Source: Flavobacterium flevense
Lineage (GTDB): Bacteria; Bacteroidota; Bacteroidia; Flavobacteriales; Flavobacteriaceae
Reading direction: 5' to 3'
NCBI RefSeq assembly: GCF_900142775.1
Contig: NZ_FRCC01000001.1
Coordinates: 558,001 to 622,000 of the forward strand
DNA: 64,000 nt
Of the stretch, positions 18,102 to 25,876 are shown piece by piece (positions within the stretch are counted from its first letter, which is position 1; every line of letters begins with the position of its first letter). The notes under the pieces are model-generated. The model saw only the letters and a program-made list of their open reading frames with translations. It searched no databases and was not told where the DNA came from. The translations under genes were made by a program, and so were the position numbers.

Positions 18102-19505
18102 ATGAGACTTCTCTCGCTATTTTCAGCATTTACCGTTTTAATTCTTTTAACTAATTGTGGTTCAACTCAAAAAATTGCCACTTTAAAACCAGAACCGGAT
18201 GACGCCAGTCCGATAGTTTATAATAATGTTTCTTCGTTTATTAATTTACCCATTACTATAAAACTGAAAGACATAGAAAATCAGACAAACGCTATTCTGA
18301 ACGGATTAATCTATGAAGATAAAGACATTGAAGATGATGACATTGAAATGAAAATTTGGAAACTTGCTCCTATTTCAATTAAAAACAGCAACATCAATAA
18401 CCAAAAAATAACTACCATACTTCCGTTAAAAGCTACAGTAAAATACCGTATTGGTACAAAAACAATGGGAGTTAACCTTTATAACACTAAGGAATTTATT
18501 TTAAATGGTGTAATAACCCTGAACAGCACTGTCAATTTAACCAACTGGAAACTCAAAACTCAGACCGAGTTAAGTTCTTTAGACTGGAATGAAAGCCCAA
18601 CAATGACTGTTTTTGGCAAAAATATGCCCGTTACTTATTTAATCAATCCTTCTATTAAATTATTTAAATCAAAAATCGAGAAAAAAATTGATGAGGCCAT
18701 AGCAAAATCTATGGATTTCAAACCAAATGTCGTGACAGCTCTGGAAAAAATTTGCACTCCTTTTCAAATGAATGAAGCATACGAAAGCTGGCTCAGGATA
18801 GTTCCTGCTGAAATCTACTCGACAGCGGCACATTTAAAAAATGATTCTTTTGTTTTGCAAATGGGAATGAAATGCAACATGGAAACCATAATTGGCCAAA
18901 TTCCGGAATCCAAATTCGATGCTGACAAAATTGTACTGAAAGCCGTAAGCAAAATCCCAAATCAGATTACGGCAAATATTGTAGCTGTTTCCAGTTATCA
19001 GGATGCATCAAGAATAATGAAGAAAAACTTTAGCGGTCAGGAATTTAGTTCGGGAAGTAAAAAAATCAAAGTAGAAGACGTTACTATCTGGCATAAAAGC
19101 GGCAAAATGGTCATTGCATTAGCGTTAACCGGTTCGATAAACGGAACCATTTATCTTACAGGTTTCCCTAAATACAATGCCGATAAAAAAGAAATTTATT
19201 TTGACAGACTGGATTATGTTCTCGATACCAAAAACAAGTTAATGCGTACCGCAAACTGGCTTGCTCAGGGGATTATATTAAGAAAAATTCAGGAAAGCTG
19301 CCGTTATTCCATTCAGCCTAATCTTGATGAAGGAAAAAAGACGATGCTCAATTATTTAAACAATTATTCTCCTATGCCGGGTGTTTTTGTAAATGGAAAA
19401 ATGGATGATATTCAATTTCAAAAAATAGAACTCAGTCAAAATGCAATTATAGCTTTTGTAAAAGTAAACGGCGAAATCAACATAAGTGTTGATGGCTTAA
19501 AGTAA
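18102..19505 (+). CDS. DUF4403 family lipoprotein
   Basis: 467 residues. Lipoprotein signal with lipobox LLTNC (Cys19). The body has the features of DUF4403: an early SSFINLPITIKLKDIENQTN segment, LNWKLKT-type strands and a conserved WHKSGKMVIALALTGSINGTIYLTGFPKYN region, with amphipathic strand/helix alternation like lipid-binding TULIP proteins (structural link is inference). Function is unknown. It is a single gene whose stop codon is immediately adjacent to the stop of the convergent small CxxC gene. Confidence 0.85.
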   Translation: MRLLSLFSAFTVLILLTNCGSTQKIATLKPEPDDASPIVYNNVSSFINLPITIKLKDIENQTNAILNGLIYEDKDIEDDDIEMKIWKLAPISIKNSNINNQKITTILPLKATVKYRIGTKTMGVNLYNTKEFILNGVITLNSTVNLTNWKLKTQTELSSLDWNESPTMTVFGKNMPVTYLINPSIKLFKSKIEKKIDEAIAKSMDFKPNVVTALEKICTPFQMNEAYESWLRIVPAEIYSTAAHLKNDSFVLQMGMKCNMETIIGQIPESKFDADKIVLKAVSKIPNQITANIVAVSSYQDASRIMKKNFSGQEFSSGSKKIKVEDVTIWHKSGKMVIALALTGSINGTIYLTGFPKYNADKKEIYFDRLDYVLDTKNKLMRTANWLAQGIILRKIQESCRYSIQPNLDEGKKTMLNYLNNYSPMPGVFVNGKMDDIQFQKIELSQNAIIAFVKVNGEINISVDGLK

Positions 19506-19718
19506 TTATTTTGATTTATTTTTCTTCATTCGATAAATCATATATCCAATGATAGCCACCAGCAAATAAGGAACAACCATTAAATAAACAATACCGTCAT
19601 TGACAGCCTCAGCCTGTGCCGTGTTAGCATCTCCGCCTAAAGCAGCTCTGCACATGGCGCACTGGGCATTTGTAGTAACAGAGAATAGAATATAGAAAAT
19701 AGAAAACATAATTTTCAT
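19506..19718 (-). CDS. Small membrane protein with N-terminal CxxC, oxidase-assembly locus
   Basis: 70 residues from the ATG at 19718. A signal peptide ends TTNAQ and the mature protein should begin directly with CAMCRAALGG (Cys20, Cys23), then a short polar stretch, one membrane helix (about 43-60) and a KKNKSK tail. An in-frame ATG at 19772 would add 18 residues encoded by a heptamer repeat and is rejected. The two cysteines would face the periplasm next to the membrane. It is last in a unit with DUF420 and SCO1 genes, so a part in copper or heme handling for the oxidase is plausible but unproven. I recognise no named family. Confidence 0.75.
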   Translation of the reverse strand: MKIMFSIFYILFSVTTNAQCAMCRAALGGDANTAQAEAVNDGIVYLMVVPYLLVAIIGYMIYRMKKNKSK

Positions 19719-19730
19719 TTTCCCATTTTT

Positions 19731-19765
19731 ACTTCCAACTTCTGACTTCTGACTTCTGACTTTAG
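19731..19765. repeat. Tandem heptamer repeat ACTTCTG (5 units)
   Basis: Five consecutive 7-base units: ACTTCCA, three ACTTCTG, ACTTTAG. It fills the gap between the DUF420 stop codon and the small CxxC gene. The same repeat type recurs at 44148-44175. Confidence 0.8.
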
Positions 19766-20304
19766 TAAACATAATAAGGAGAGATCATTAAATACACTAC
19801 AACACCGGTAACCGCAACATACAACCAGATAGGGAAAGTAATTCTGGCAATTTTTTTATGCTTATCAAACACTTCAGCTAAAGCACGAACGTACGTAATC
19901 AATACTAATGGAATAATGATTATCGAAAGAATAATATGAGTCACTAATATAAAATAATACACATATTTAATAACGCCTTCGCCACCAAATTTAGTAGAAT
20001 CAGAAGTCATGTGGTAGGCAACATACATCACTAAAAAAGCAACAGAACAAGCTATAGCGGTTTTCATTAGATTTTCATGCAACTTTACCTTTCCGTTTTT
20101 GATAGCTCTCACAGCCAGAATTAATATAATGGCGGTAATACCATTTACAGTAGCATAAATAGGCGGTAAAAAAGAAAGTGGCTGTACATCAAATCCTAAT
20201 TTTCTTAAATTAACACCAAAAAGAAGTGCCACTACTAATGGAATTACGATAGATAAAGTGACAATCCACTTATTATATTTTGTTTCTAAATTTTGATTTT
20301 CCAT
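19762..20304 (-). CDS. DUF420 family membrane protein (oxidase assembly)
   Basis: 180 residues with five hydrophobic segments (about 14-30, 43-66, 80-98, 113-140, 152-173). Layout and the KLHENLMKTAIACSVAFLVMYVAYH motif fit DUF420 (YozB/CtaM-like). CtaM is required to activate aa3 oxidase in staphylococci, which supports an assembly role here. It lies 3 bases downstream of SCO1 and 20 kb from the catalytic oxidase subunits. Confidence 0.9.
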   Translation of the reverse strand: MENQNLETKYNKWIVTLSIVIPLVVALLFGVNLRKLGFDVQPLSFLPPIYATVNGITAIILILAVRAIKNGKVKLHENLMKTAIACSVAFLVMYVAYHMTSDSTKFGGEGVIKYVYYFILVTHIILSIIIIPLVLITYVRALAEVFDKHKKIARITFPIWLYVAVTGVVVYLMISPYYVY

Positions 20305-20307
20305 GAT

Positions 20308-20994
20308 TTATTCTGCTAATAAAATACTAATATCCTGTTGAATGTCTCTCACACCTGATTTTTCTAATCCATCATAATACAAAATGGGATTGCCAAAATC
20401 GTCTTTTCGACAACGGATATTTCCATTTTTATCAATCAAAGCAAACATTCCTGAATGTTCGAAACCACCGTTTACTTTGCTGTTTTCTCCTGCATAAAGA
20501 TTAAATCCTTTGTTAGCCAAATCAAATATTTCCTGTCTGTCTCCAGTTAAAAAATGCCAGTTGGAGGATTTAACACCTAATAATTCAGCATGCGATTTTA
20601 AAACCTCAGGAGTATCACGTTTAGGATCTATAGTAATAGAAACAATTCCGAAATTAGGATTCCCAAAGAATTTCTTTTCCAGAATCAACATATTCTGATT
20701 CATTTTAGGACAAATAGAAGGACAAGTGGTGAAGAAGAATTCCAGCACATACACTTTCCCTTTATAATCTGTATTAGTTATGGTTTTATTATCCTGGTTA
20801 ACCAATTCAAATTTTGGAGCCGGACCTATTTTTACCAAAACTCCTTCGGCATTAGATTCAGAAGACACTTTATCCAAACGATCTGCTTTAACTACAGCTC
20901 CATTTTGAATACGTGAAATAATTTTGGGAACTGCATAAATGCCAAAAATCAAGATGATAAATGAAATCCCGATATATGATTTATTTTTGAACAT
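20308..20994 (-). CDS. SCO1/SenC copper chaperone
   Basis: 228 residues: one N-terminal membrane anchor (about 7-24) and a periplasmic thioredoxin fold. The copper site is complete: Cys91 and Cys95 in TTCPSICPK, and His180 in FEHSGMF. The DPKRDTPEVLKSHAELLG segment is typical. SCO proteins deliver copper or reduce cysteines of the CuA site in subunit II. It follows the SCO-like gene at 21006 (11 bases) and precedes DUF420. Confidence 0.95.
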   Translation of the reverse strand: MFKNKSYIGISFIILIFGIYAVPKIISRIQNGAVVKADRLDKVSSESNAEGVLVKIGPAPKFELVNQDNKTITNTDYKGKVYVLEFFFTTCPSICPKMNQNMLILEKKFFGNPNFGIVSITIDPKRDTPEVLKSHAELLGVKSSNWHFLTGDRQEIFDLANKGFNLYAGENSKVNGGFEHSGMFALIDKNGNIRCRKDDFGNPILYYDGLEKSGVRDIQQDISILLAE

Positions 20995-21005
20995 AAAAAG
21001 TAGAT

Positions 21006-21647
21006 TTACAATTGTTTTGTAGCGTTATTATTTTTCTTAAGAGCTGCACGATATTCATAAAGGATAATTTTAAAATCATCTAACATATCGTTACTCAGTT
21101 CAGAGGGATGAAAAGTATTGTAACCTTCTTTATATTCTTCTGCCTCTTTTCGACCTCTTAGATTTCTCTTTTTATCAATAATATACACATTTGATGTTCC
21201 AAAATTAGCATCTAATTTACCTACTAATTGTAATTGACTGTAATAGGTCTGAATTTCATCAGGTGTAGTAAACACAAAATGCCATTGGGAGACATCTGTA
21301 AAATCGTCAAAAGCATCCATAATGTTTTTCACATCTCTTTCGGTTCCTAAAGGACAAATCATTACAAACTGTAAATCCTGAAAAGCATGATAACGCTGAT
21401 AGATTTTTTCATTTAAATTAAAAAGATTGCCTCTGTTTTTTAAAATTTTTGTACCGGAAAACCCCAGAATAGTAATTTTATTGTCTAATGTAACTTTTTC
21501 ACCTCGTAAAGATTTCCAGTTGCCTAAATCAGCAACTTTGGGAGTAATAACAGGAAGTTTTGTAAAACTATTGACGCCTGAAGCAAAAAAAAGATAAGCT
21601 ACAATTGGCAAAACGAATAATACAAAAAGAACAATATTTTTTTTCAT
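21006..21647 (-). CDS. SCO-like thioredoxin-fold protein lacking copper ligands
   Basis: 213 residues. N-terminal membrane anchor (about 4-21) followed by a thioredoxin-like body: ITILGFSGTKILKNRGNLFNLNEKIYQRY, LQFVMICPLGTE, WHFVFTTPDEIQTYYSQL and VYIIDKKRNLRGRKE follow the SCO order (CxxxC region, beta strand, NWHFLTG, IDKNGNIR). However, the CxxxC is replaced by SGTKILKNR and the histidine by NFGTSN, so copper cannot be bound in the usual way. It is the first gene after a strong terminator and is followed by true SCO1. It may be a non-metal assembly partner. Family assignment is by pattern and context. Confidence 0.7.
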   Translation of the reverse strand: MKKNIVLFVLFVLPIVAYLFFASGVNSFTKLPVITPKVADLGNWKSLRGEKVTLDNKITILGFSGTKILKNRGNLFNLNEKIYQRYHAFQDLQFVMICPLGTERDVKNIMDAFDDFTDVSQWHFVFTTPDEIQTYYSQLQLVGKLDANFGTSNVYIIDKKRNLRGRKEAEEYKEGYNTFHPSELSNDMLDDFKIILYEYRAALKKNNNATKQL

Positions 21648-21676
21648 CAGACTTGAAATAATTTAAATGCAAAAAT

Positions 21677-21708
21677 AAAAAAAGGCACGCAAAGCGTGCC
21701 CTTTTTTT
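21677..21708 (-). terminator. Terminator after the oxidase subunit operon
   Basis: GGCACGC (21684-21690), loop AAA, GCGTGCC (21694-21700), flanked by runs of A and T, so it has a U-tract in either direction. It separates the subunit IV/III/heme O synthase operon from the SCO/DUF420 unit. A TATTTTTG box (complement of 21670-21677) sits just past it and may restart transcription. Confidence 0.92.
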
Positions 21709-21722
21709 GAATTAATATAGTG

Positions 21723-22073
21723 TTAAAAATTCCATTTAATGGTCGAATCTTTAAAAACCCCATAAATATAATGCCCTTCAGTCAACAGAATGAAAAGTAA
21801 GTATACGACAAGAAAAATAACAGTTGATACTATTGACCATCTAAGACTTGGTGTTTCACCTTCAAGGTGCATAAAAGCCCAAACGATGTAGTATGCTTTG
21901 AATATAGTAAGTATATAAAATATCCAGTTTAACAAACTTAAGCCAAGAAACTGACCGTGGTGTAAAGAATCCGGTTTATAAATACCTAAAATAACTTCTA
22001 TAATTGTAACTACTGATAAAATCCCAAATACTTTCCAGATTCTACCTATATTTGATACATGCTCGTGTGACAT
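21723..22073 (-). CDS. Cytochrome c oxidase subunit IV family protein
   Basis: 116 residues with three membrane helices (about 14-31, 43-65, 76-98), an IEVILGIY segment and AFMHLEGETPSLRW at the third helix. These match the prokaryotic COX4/CyoD-type subunit that stabilises the CuB site. It starts 19 bases after the subunit III gene and ends at the operon terminator. Confidence 0.9.
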   Translation of the reverse strand: MSHEHVSNIGRIWKVFGILSVVTIIEVILGIYKPDSLHHGQFLGLSLLNWIFYILTIFKAYYIVWAFMHLEGETPSLRWSIVSTVIFLVVYLLFILLTEGHYIYGVFKDSTIKWNF

Positions 22074-22092
22074 AATAAATAAACTTTAAAAA

Positions 22093-23070
22093 TTAAACTA
22101 GATAGAAAACCGTGAATACAAATACCCATACTAAGTCAACAAAGTGCCAGTAAAGTCCAACTTTTTCTACCATTTCATAACTTTTTCTTTTCTCGTAAGT
22201 TCCCAATAATACATTAAAGAAAATAATGATATTGATAATAACTCCTGAGAAAACGTGGAAACCGTGGAAACCGGTAATAAAGAAAAAGAAATCAGCAAAT
22301 AGCTTACTTCCGTATTCATTTCTAATTAGATTAGCTCCTTCAACAACTAAAGCTGCCTCAGCTAATCTTTGTTCAGATTCTGCTCTGGAAAGAATTGTTT
22401 TTTGTTTCTTTTCGTTGATAACCTCAGTTCTGATTAATAAATCAGGATGTGCTTTAAAACCAGCCTGAACCTCAGCTACTGAATAAGAAGGCAAACTAGC
22501 CTCTTCCATAAACCAGGTACCTTCGTTTCTGGTTAATTGGTTTCTTTCTTCATGTAAAGTGGCTGCAAAATCTGCAAGCGCTATTTGTTTTCCGTCTTTA
22601 TCCACAAACTGAAGAATACTCCCTCCTTTTGTTTCAATAGCTCCGTACTCCCCTTTAATGAAATTTTTCCATTCCCAGGCTTGAGAACCAACGAAGATTA
22701 AACCACCAATAATGGTTAAAAACATGTATACAATTACTTTGTTCTTTTTCATTTGGTGACCCGCATCAACAGCTAAAACCATTGTTACAGATGAGAAAAT
22801 CAAAATAAAAGTCATTAATGCCACATAATACATAGGAGCAGAAACTCCGTGCATAAATGGGAAGTGAGTAAACACTTCATCGGCCAATGGCCAAGTTTCA
22901 ATAAATTTAAATCTAGAAAAACCATAAGCTGCTAGAAATCCAGAGAACGTTAAGGCATCTGATACGATAAAAAACCACATCATCATTTTACCATAACTTG
23001 CGTTCATAGGCTCATTGCCGCCTCCCCAAGTTTTTTCTTCACTATTTGCAGTAGTAACTGTCGCTTCCAT
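22093..23070 (-). CDS. Cytochrome c oxidase subunit III with a large soluble insert
   Basis: 325 residues. Subunit III helices occur before and after a hydrophilic insert of roughly 90 residues (about 127-220). WGGGNEPMNASYGKMMMWFFIVSDALTFSGFLAAY marks the N-terminal helix; the C-terminal helices contain FFFFITGFHGFHVFSG and LYWHFVDLVWVFVFTVFYL, the standard subunit III motifs. The insert is rich in Glu/Lys/Ala and looks helical. This longer subunit III lies directly after a second, shorter subunit III gene at 23113. Confidence 0.93.
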   Translation of the reverse strand: MEATVTTANSEEKTWGGGNEPMNASYGKMMMWFFIVSDALTFSGFLAAYGFSRFKFIETWPLADEVFTHFPFMHGVSAPMYYVALMTFILIFSSVTMVLAVDAGHQMKKNKVIVYMFLTIIGGLIFVGSQAWEWKNFIKGEYGAIETKGGSILQFVDKDGKQIALADFAATLHEERNQLTRNEGTWFMEEASLPSYSVAEVQAGFKAHPDLLIRTEVINEKKQKTILSRAESEQRLAEAALVVEGANLIRNEYGSKLFADFFFFITGFHGFHVFSGVIINIIIFFNVLLGTYEKRKSYEMVEKVGLYWHFVDLVWVFVFTVFYLV

Positions 23071-23112
23071 AAAAGTTATTCGTTAAAAAGTTCCCAAATT
23101 TACGTTTTTTTC

Positions 23113-23700
23113 TTATTTAAAGAAATATAAAAATAAAAATAATAAAACCCACAACAAGTCTAGAAAGTGCCAATACATTGCACCTAGTTCTATACCAAGA
23201 GTTTGGGTCGAATTGTATTTTTGTTTAAAATGATTATAAATTATAATTAAAAGTGAAATTAGTCCTCCAGCCAGGTGTAACAAGTGAACAAATGCGATTA
23301 TATACAAGAAAGTCACTGTTATCGAGCTCCCCTGACCGGTCATATAATAACCACTTTCGATAATCTGACCAAAACCTGCAAATTGCGAAACCACAAACAA
23401 CACTCCTAAAACCAAAGTAGCTAAAAGCATCATTGTAGTTTTACTGCGATTATCCTTTTCTATTGCTTTTTTTGCCAGATAAAAAGTGACACTACACCCA
23501 ATAATTACTATTGTGCTAATATAAAAAGCAATTGGTAATTCAAAACCTTTTAACCAGTCTACCCTTGACTTACTTACTACAAAAGCACTGGTAAGTCCGG
23601 CAAACATCATCGTCATACTAATCATAGCAAACAATAAAATCAACTTATAGGATCTTGCCGTTCTCTCTTTTTGCTCTTCAGCTGTCATTGAAACCTCCAT
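23113..23700 (-). CDS. Short heme-copper oxidase subunit III
   Basis: 195 residues with five membrane helices. A cytoplasmic N-terminus (EVSMTAEEQKERTARS) leads into the helices, and the C-terminus has AFVHLLHLAGGLISLL and MYWHFLDLLWVLLFLFLYF, the five-helix CyoC/CtaE pattern. It follows heme O synthase by 2 bases and precedes the longer subunit III by 42. Two subunit III proteins in one operon may sit in the same complex or serve different oxidases. Confidence 0.92.
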   Translation of the reverse strand: MEVSMTAEEQKERTARSYKLILLFAMISMTMMFAGLTSAFVVSKSRVDWLKGFELPIAFYISTIVIIGCSVTFYLAKKAIEKDNRSKTTMMLLATLVLGVLFVVSQFAGFGQIIESGYYMTGQGSSITVTFLYIIAFVHLLHLAGGLISLLIIIYNHFKQKYNSTQTLGIELGAMYWHFLDLLWVLLFLFLYFFK

Positions 23701-23702
23701 AA

Positions 23703-24617
23703 CTATCTTAAAAATTTATCAATTATATAAACCAATTGCAACAATGAAATATAAGAAACACTCACTAACATTAAGGTTCGTGCTGCTTTTGCCGTTTTCA
23801 CATTATAAAGTCGAACTGCATAATACAGCATCCAAATACCCAATAAGAAAACAATAACTGCCGTATAAGGCGAAATAAACAGTTTTCCTGTATAACCCAC
23901 ACACGGCAACAAAGAAGCAATTATTAACCAAACGGTATATAAAATAACCTGCAAGGCTGTCCCTTTATCTTTTTTACCTGTAGGTAACATAAAAATTCCT
24001 GCCTTTTCATAATCTTCATATAAAAACCATCCGATGGACCAAAAATGAGGAAACTGCCAGAAAAACTGAATCAAAAACAAAGTTCCTGCTTCAATTCCGA
24101 AATTTCCGGTTGCCGCAACCCAGCCCAGCATAAACGGAATAGCTCCCGGAAATGCACCCACAAAAACAGATAACGAAGTCACTGTTTTTAGCGGAGTATA
24201 AACACTGGTATATAAAAATATCGAAATTGCACCAAACATAGCTGTTTTGGGATTAATCAAATACAACAATGTAAGTCCAATTAAAGTAAGCAAACTCGCT
24301 ACCAATAAAGCCACATTCGCAGACATTCTTCCCGATGGAACAGGACGATTTTTAGTTCGATCCATCAAAGCATCAATGTCTTTTTCAATCACCTGATTAA
24401 AAGCATTCGAAGCTCCTACCATGCAATAACCACCCACACACAGCATCAACAAAACGGACCATTGAAAAGGCTGATCTTCATTAAAACCCAATAAATATCC
24501 GGCTATAGATGAAAACAACACACTAATAGCCAATCCAGCCTTAGTGATTTCTTTAAAATCGGTAAAAATCGCTTTAAGAGAAAGTGTATTTGTAGTTGTG
24601 CTCAATGCCGTTTTCAT
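23703..24617 (-). CDS. cyoE: Heme O synthase (protoheme IX farnesyltransferase)
   Basis: 304 residues from the ATG at 24617. A TTG at 24641 would overlap the promoter's -7 box, so the shorter form is chosen. UbiA-family integral membrane enzyme with about eight helices; NAFNQVIEKDIDALMDRTKNRPVPSG carries the Asp-rich prenyl-diphosphate motif, and WQFPHFWSIGWF plus YEDYEKAGIFMLP are CtaB/CyoE hallmarks. It converts heme B to heme O, the first step to heme A for the aa3 oxidase. First gene of the cyoE-III-III-IV operon. Confidence 0.95.
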   Translation of the reverse strand: MKTALSTTTNTLSLKAIFTDFKEITKAGLAISVLFSSIAGYLLGFNEDQPFQWSVLLMLCVGGYCMVGASNAFNQVIEKDIDALMDRTKNRPVPSGRMSANVALLVASLLTLIGLTLLYLINPKTAMFGAISIFLYTSVYTPLKTVTSLSVFVGAFPGAIPFMLGWVAATGNFGIEAGTLFLIQFFWQFPHFWSIGWFLYEDYEKAGIFMLPTGKKDKGTALQVILYTVWLIIASLLPCVGYTGKLFISPYTAVIVFLLGIWMLYYAVRLYNVKTAKAARTLMLVSVSYISLLQLVYIIDKFLR

Positions 24618-24638
24618 TACGTTTTTATAAAACTGCTG

Positions 24639-24669
24639 CAAAAGTAACTCATCGAAAGGGATTTGGCAA
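24639..24669 (-). promoter_or_regulatory. Promoter of the heme O synthase/oxidase subunit operon
   Basis: On the minus strand: TTG (complement of 24667-24669, within TTTTTTG), a 20-base spacer, then TACTTTTG (complement of 24639-24646), a full flavobacterial promoter. The -7 box ends 21 bases before the ATG at 24617. Confidence 0.75.
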
Positions 24670-24722
24670 AAAACTAATCATAAAATATTGTTGAAGAAAA
24701 ATTTAGATAAAAACACCTCTCT

Positions 24723-25874
24723 TTATGATTTTCTTAATTTTGCTTTCTTGTATTTATTTAGCCAGATTATGAATCCGGTAACAGGCAAAGAAGCACAAAC
24801 AAGTGAAGCGAGAAAAGCTAAAATTTTAGTATACATTCCGCCAATACTCCCCACATGCAAGTCATAATTTAAAGAAGTAACCCGATTACCCAGTTGTAAA
24901 TTATCCGGAGATTTCAATTCTGTTATTTGTCCTTTTTTTTGATCGAAAAAATACCAGTAAAAAACGCCTGTTCGATTTTTCTCCATTCTTAACTGAAAAC
25001 CCTGCGGTTCGGTGAGGTCTTTTTCTATTCGAATAGAAATCTGATCAGCATCAGGGTGAGCTGCTAAAACATAATTCAGCCCGTTATCTAAAACAGAAGC
25101 AGCAGTCTGAGGCACAAAAGGCAACGAAAGAGTTTCTTTTTCTTTTTTATCCAAAGAATTCAATCCGTTTGAAATTGCTTTTTTGAAAGCCGGAAAAGCA
25201 AATATTAAACCTGTAATGGCAAACAATAAAGCAAACAGCAAACTGTAAAATCCCAAAACATTATGCAAATCATAATTGAGTCTTTTTCTTTTTGCTTTAA
25301 AATTAATAGAAAAACTATTTTTTATCGTTTTAGGTTTCCATTTTTTAGGCCACCATAAAACAATTCCCGTGATACACAAAACAGCAAAAAAGATTACTGA
25401 AAAACCTACCACAAAGTGACCATACTTTTTTCCAAGAAGCAAATTCATGTGTAACTGAAGTACAATCTGGAAAAAATTTTCTTTGGTATTTTCAACCATT
25501 TGTACATTTCCTGAATACGGATTTACAAATACCCGCTTGTGATAAGTAAAATAATCGGAGTAGAAAAAAGCATCCTTATTGGTTTTAACAGCTCTGAAAA
25601 TCCAGATTCTGTCTTTTTGTGGAAAAACTTCAACCCGACTTATTTTTTCTCCCGGATTTAATTTTGCTTCAGCAATAGTAATAAGCTTACTTAATGCAAG
25701 TGTTCGGGACGACTGTAAATTTTGCTTTTCAATAAAAAATTTTTCAGGATGAGTCAGCAATTGCAACTCATCCTGAAAAACGGTAAGACATCCGGTAAGG
25801 CTAACTATTAAGACTACAAGTCCTGATAACAAGCCCAGCCATTTATGCAGCCATAATAGTTTTTTTTTAACCAT
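24723..25874 (-). CDS. PepSY-associated transmembrane protein
   Basis: 383 residues. An N-terminal helix (about 12-33, following KKKLLWLHKWLGLLSG) leads into a periplasmic part with PepSY character, then three further helices (about 150-172, 207-228, 353-375). His-containing helices (LHKWLG, YDLHNVLGFY, NYDLHVG) fit the PepSY_TM/PiuB group of inner-membrane reductases near siderophore receptors. It starts 2 bases after the TonB receptor stop, so iron or siderophore reduction is the likely role. Confidence 0.9.
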   Translation of the reverse strand: MVKKKLLWLHKWLGLLSGLVVLIVSLTGCLTVFQDELQLLTHPEKFFIEKQNLQSSRTLALSKLITIAEAKLNPGEKISRVEVFPQKDRIWIFRAVKTNKDAFFYSDYFTYHKRVFVNPYSGNVQMVENTKENFFQIVLQLHMNLLLGKKYGHFVVGFSVIFFAVLCITGIVLWWPKKWKPKTIKNSFSINFKAKRKRLNYDLHNVLGFYSLLFALLFAITGLIFAFPAFKKAISNGLNSLDKKEKETLSLPFVPQTAASVLDNGLNYVLAAHPDADQISIRIEKDLTEPQGFQLRMEKNRTGVFYWYFFDQKKGQITELKSPDNLQLGNRVTSLNYDLHVGSIGGMYTKILAFLASLVCASLPVTGFIIWLNKYKKAKLRKS

Positions 25875-25876
25875 TA

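Noticed and set aside
19719..19772. Longer start of the small CxxC protein at 19772
   Set aside because: The 18 extra residues are encoded by the heptamer repeat and would precede a complete signal peptide; it would also overlap the DUF420 gene.
24618..24641. TTG start of heme O synthase at 24641
   Set aside because: The codon overlaps the -7 element of a well-matched promoter; ATG at 24617 is downstream of it.
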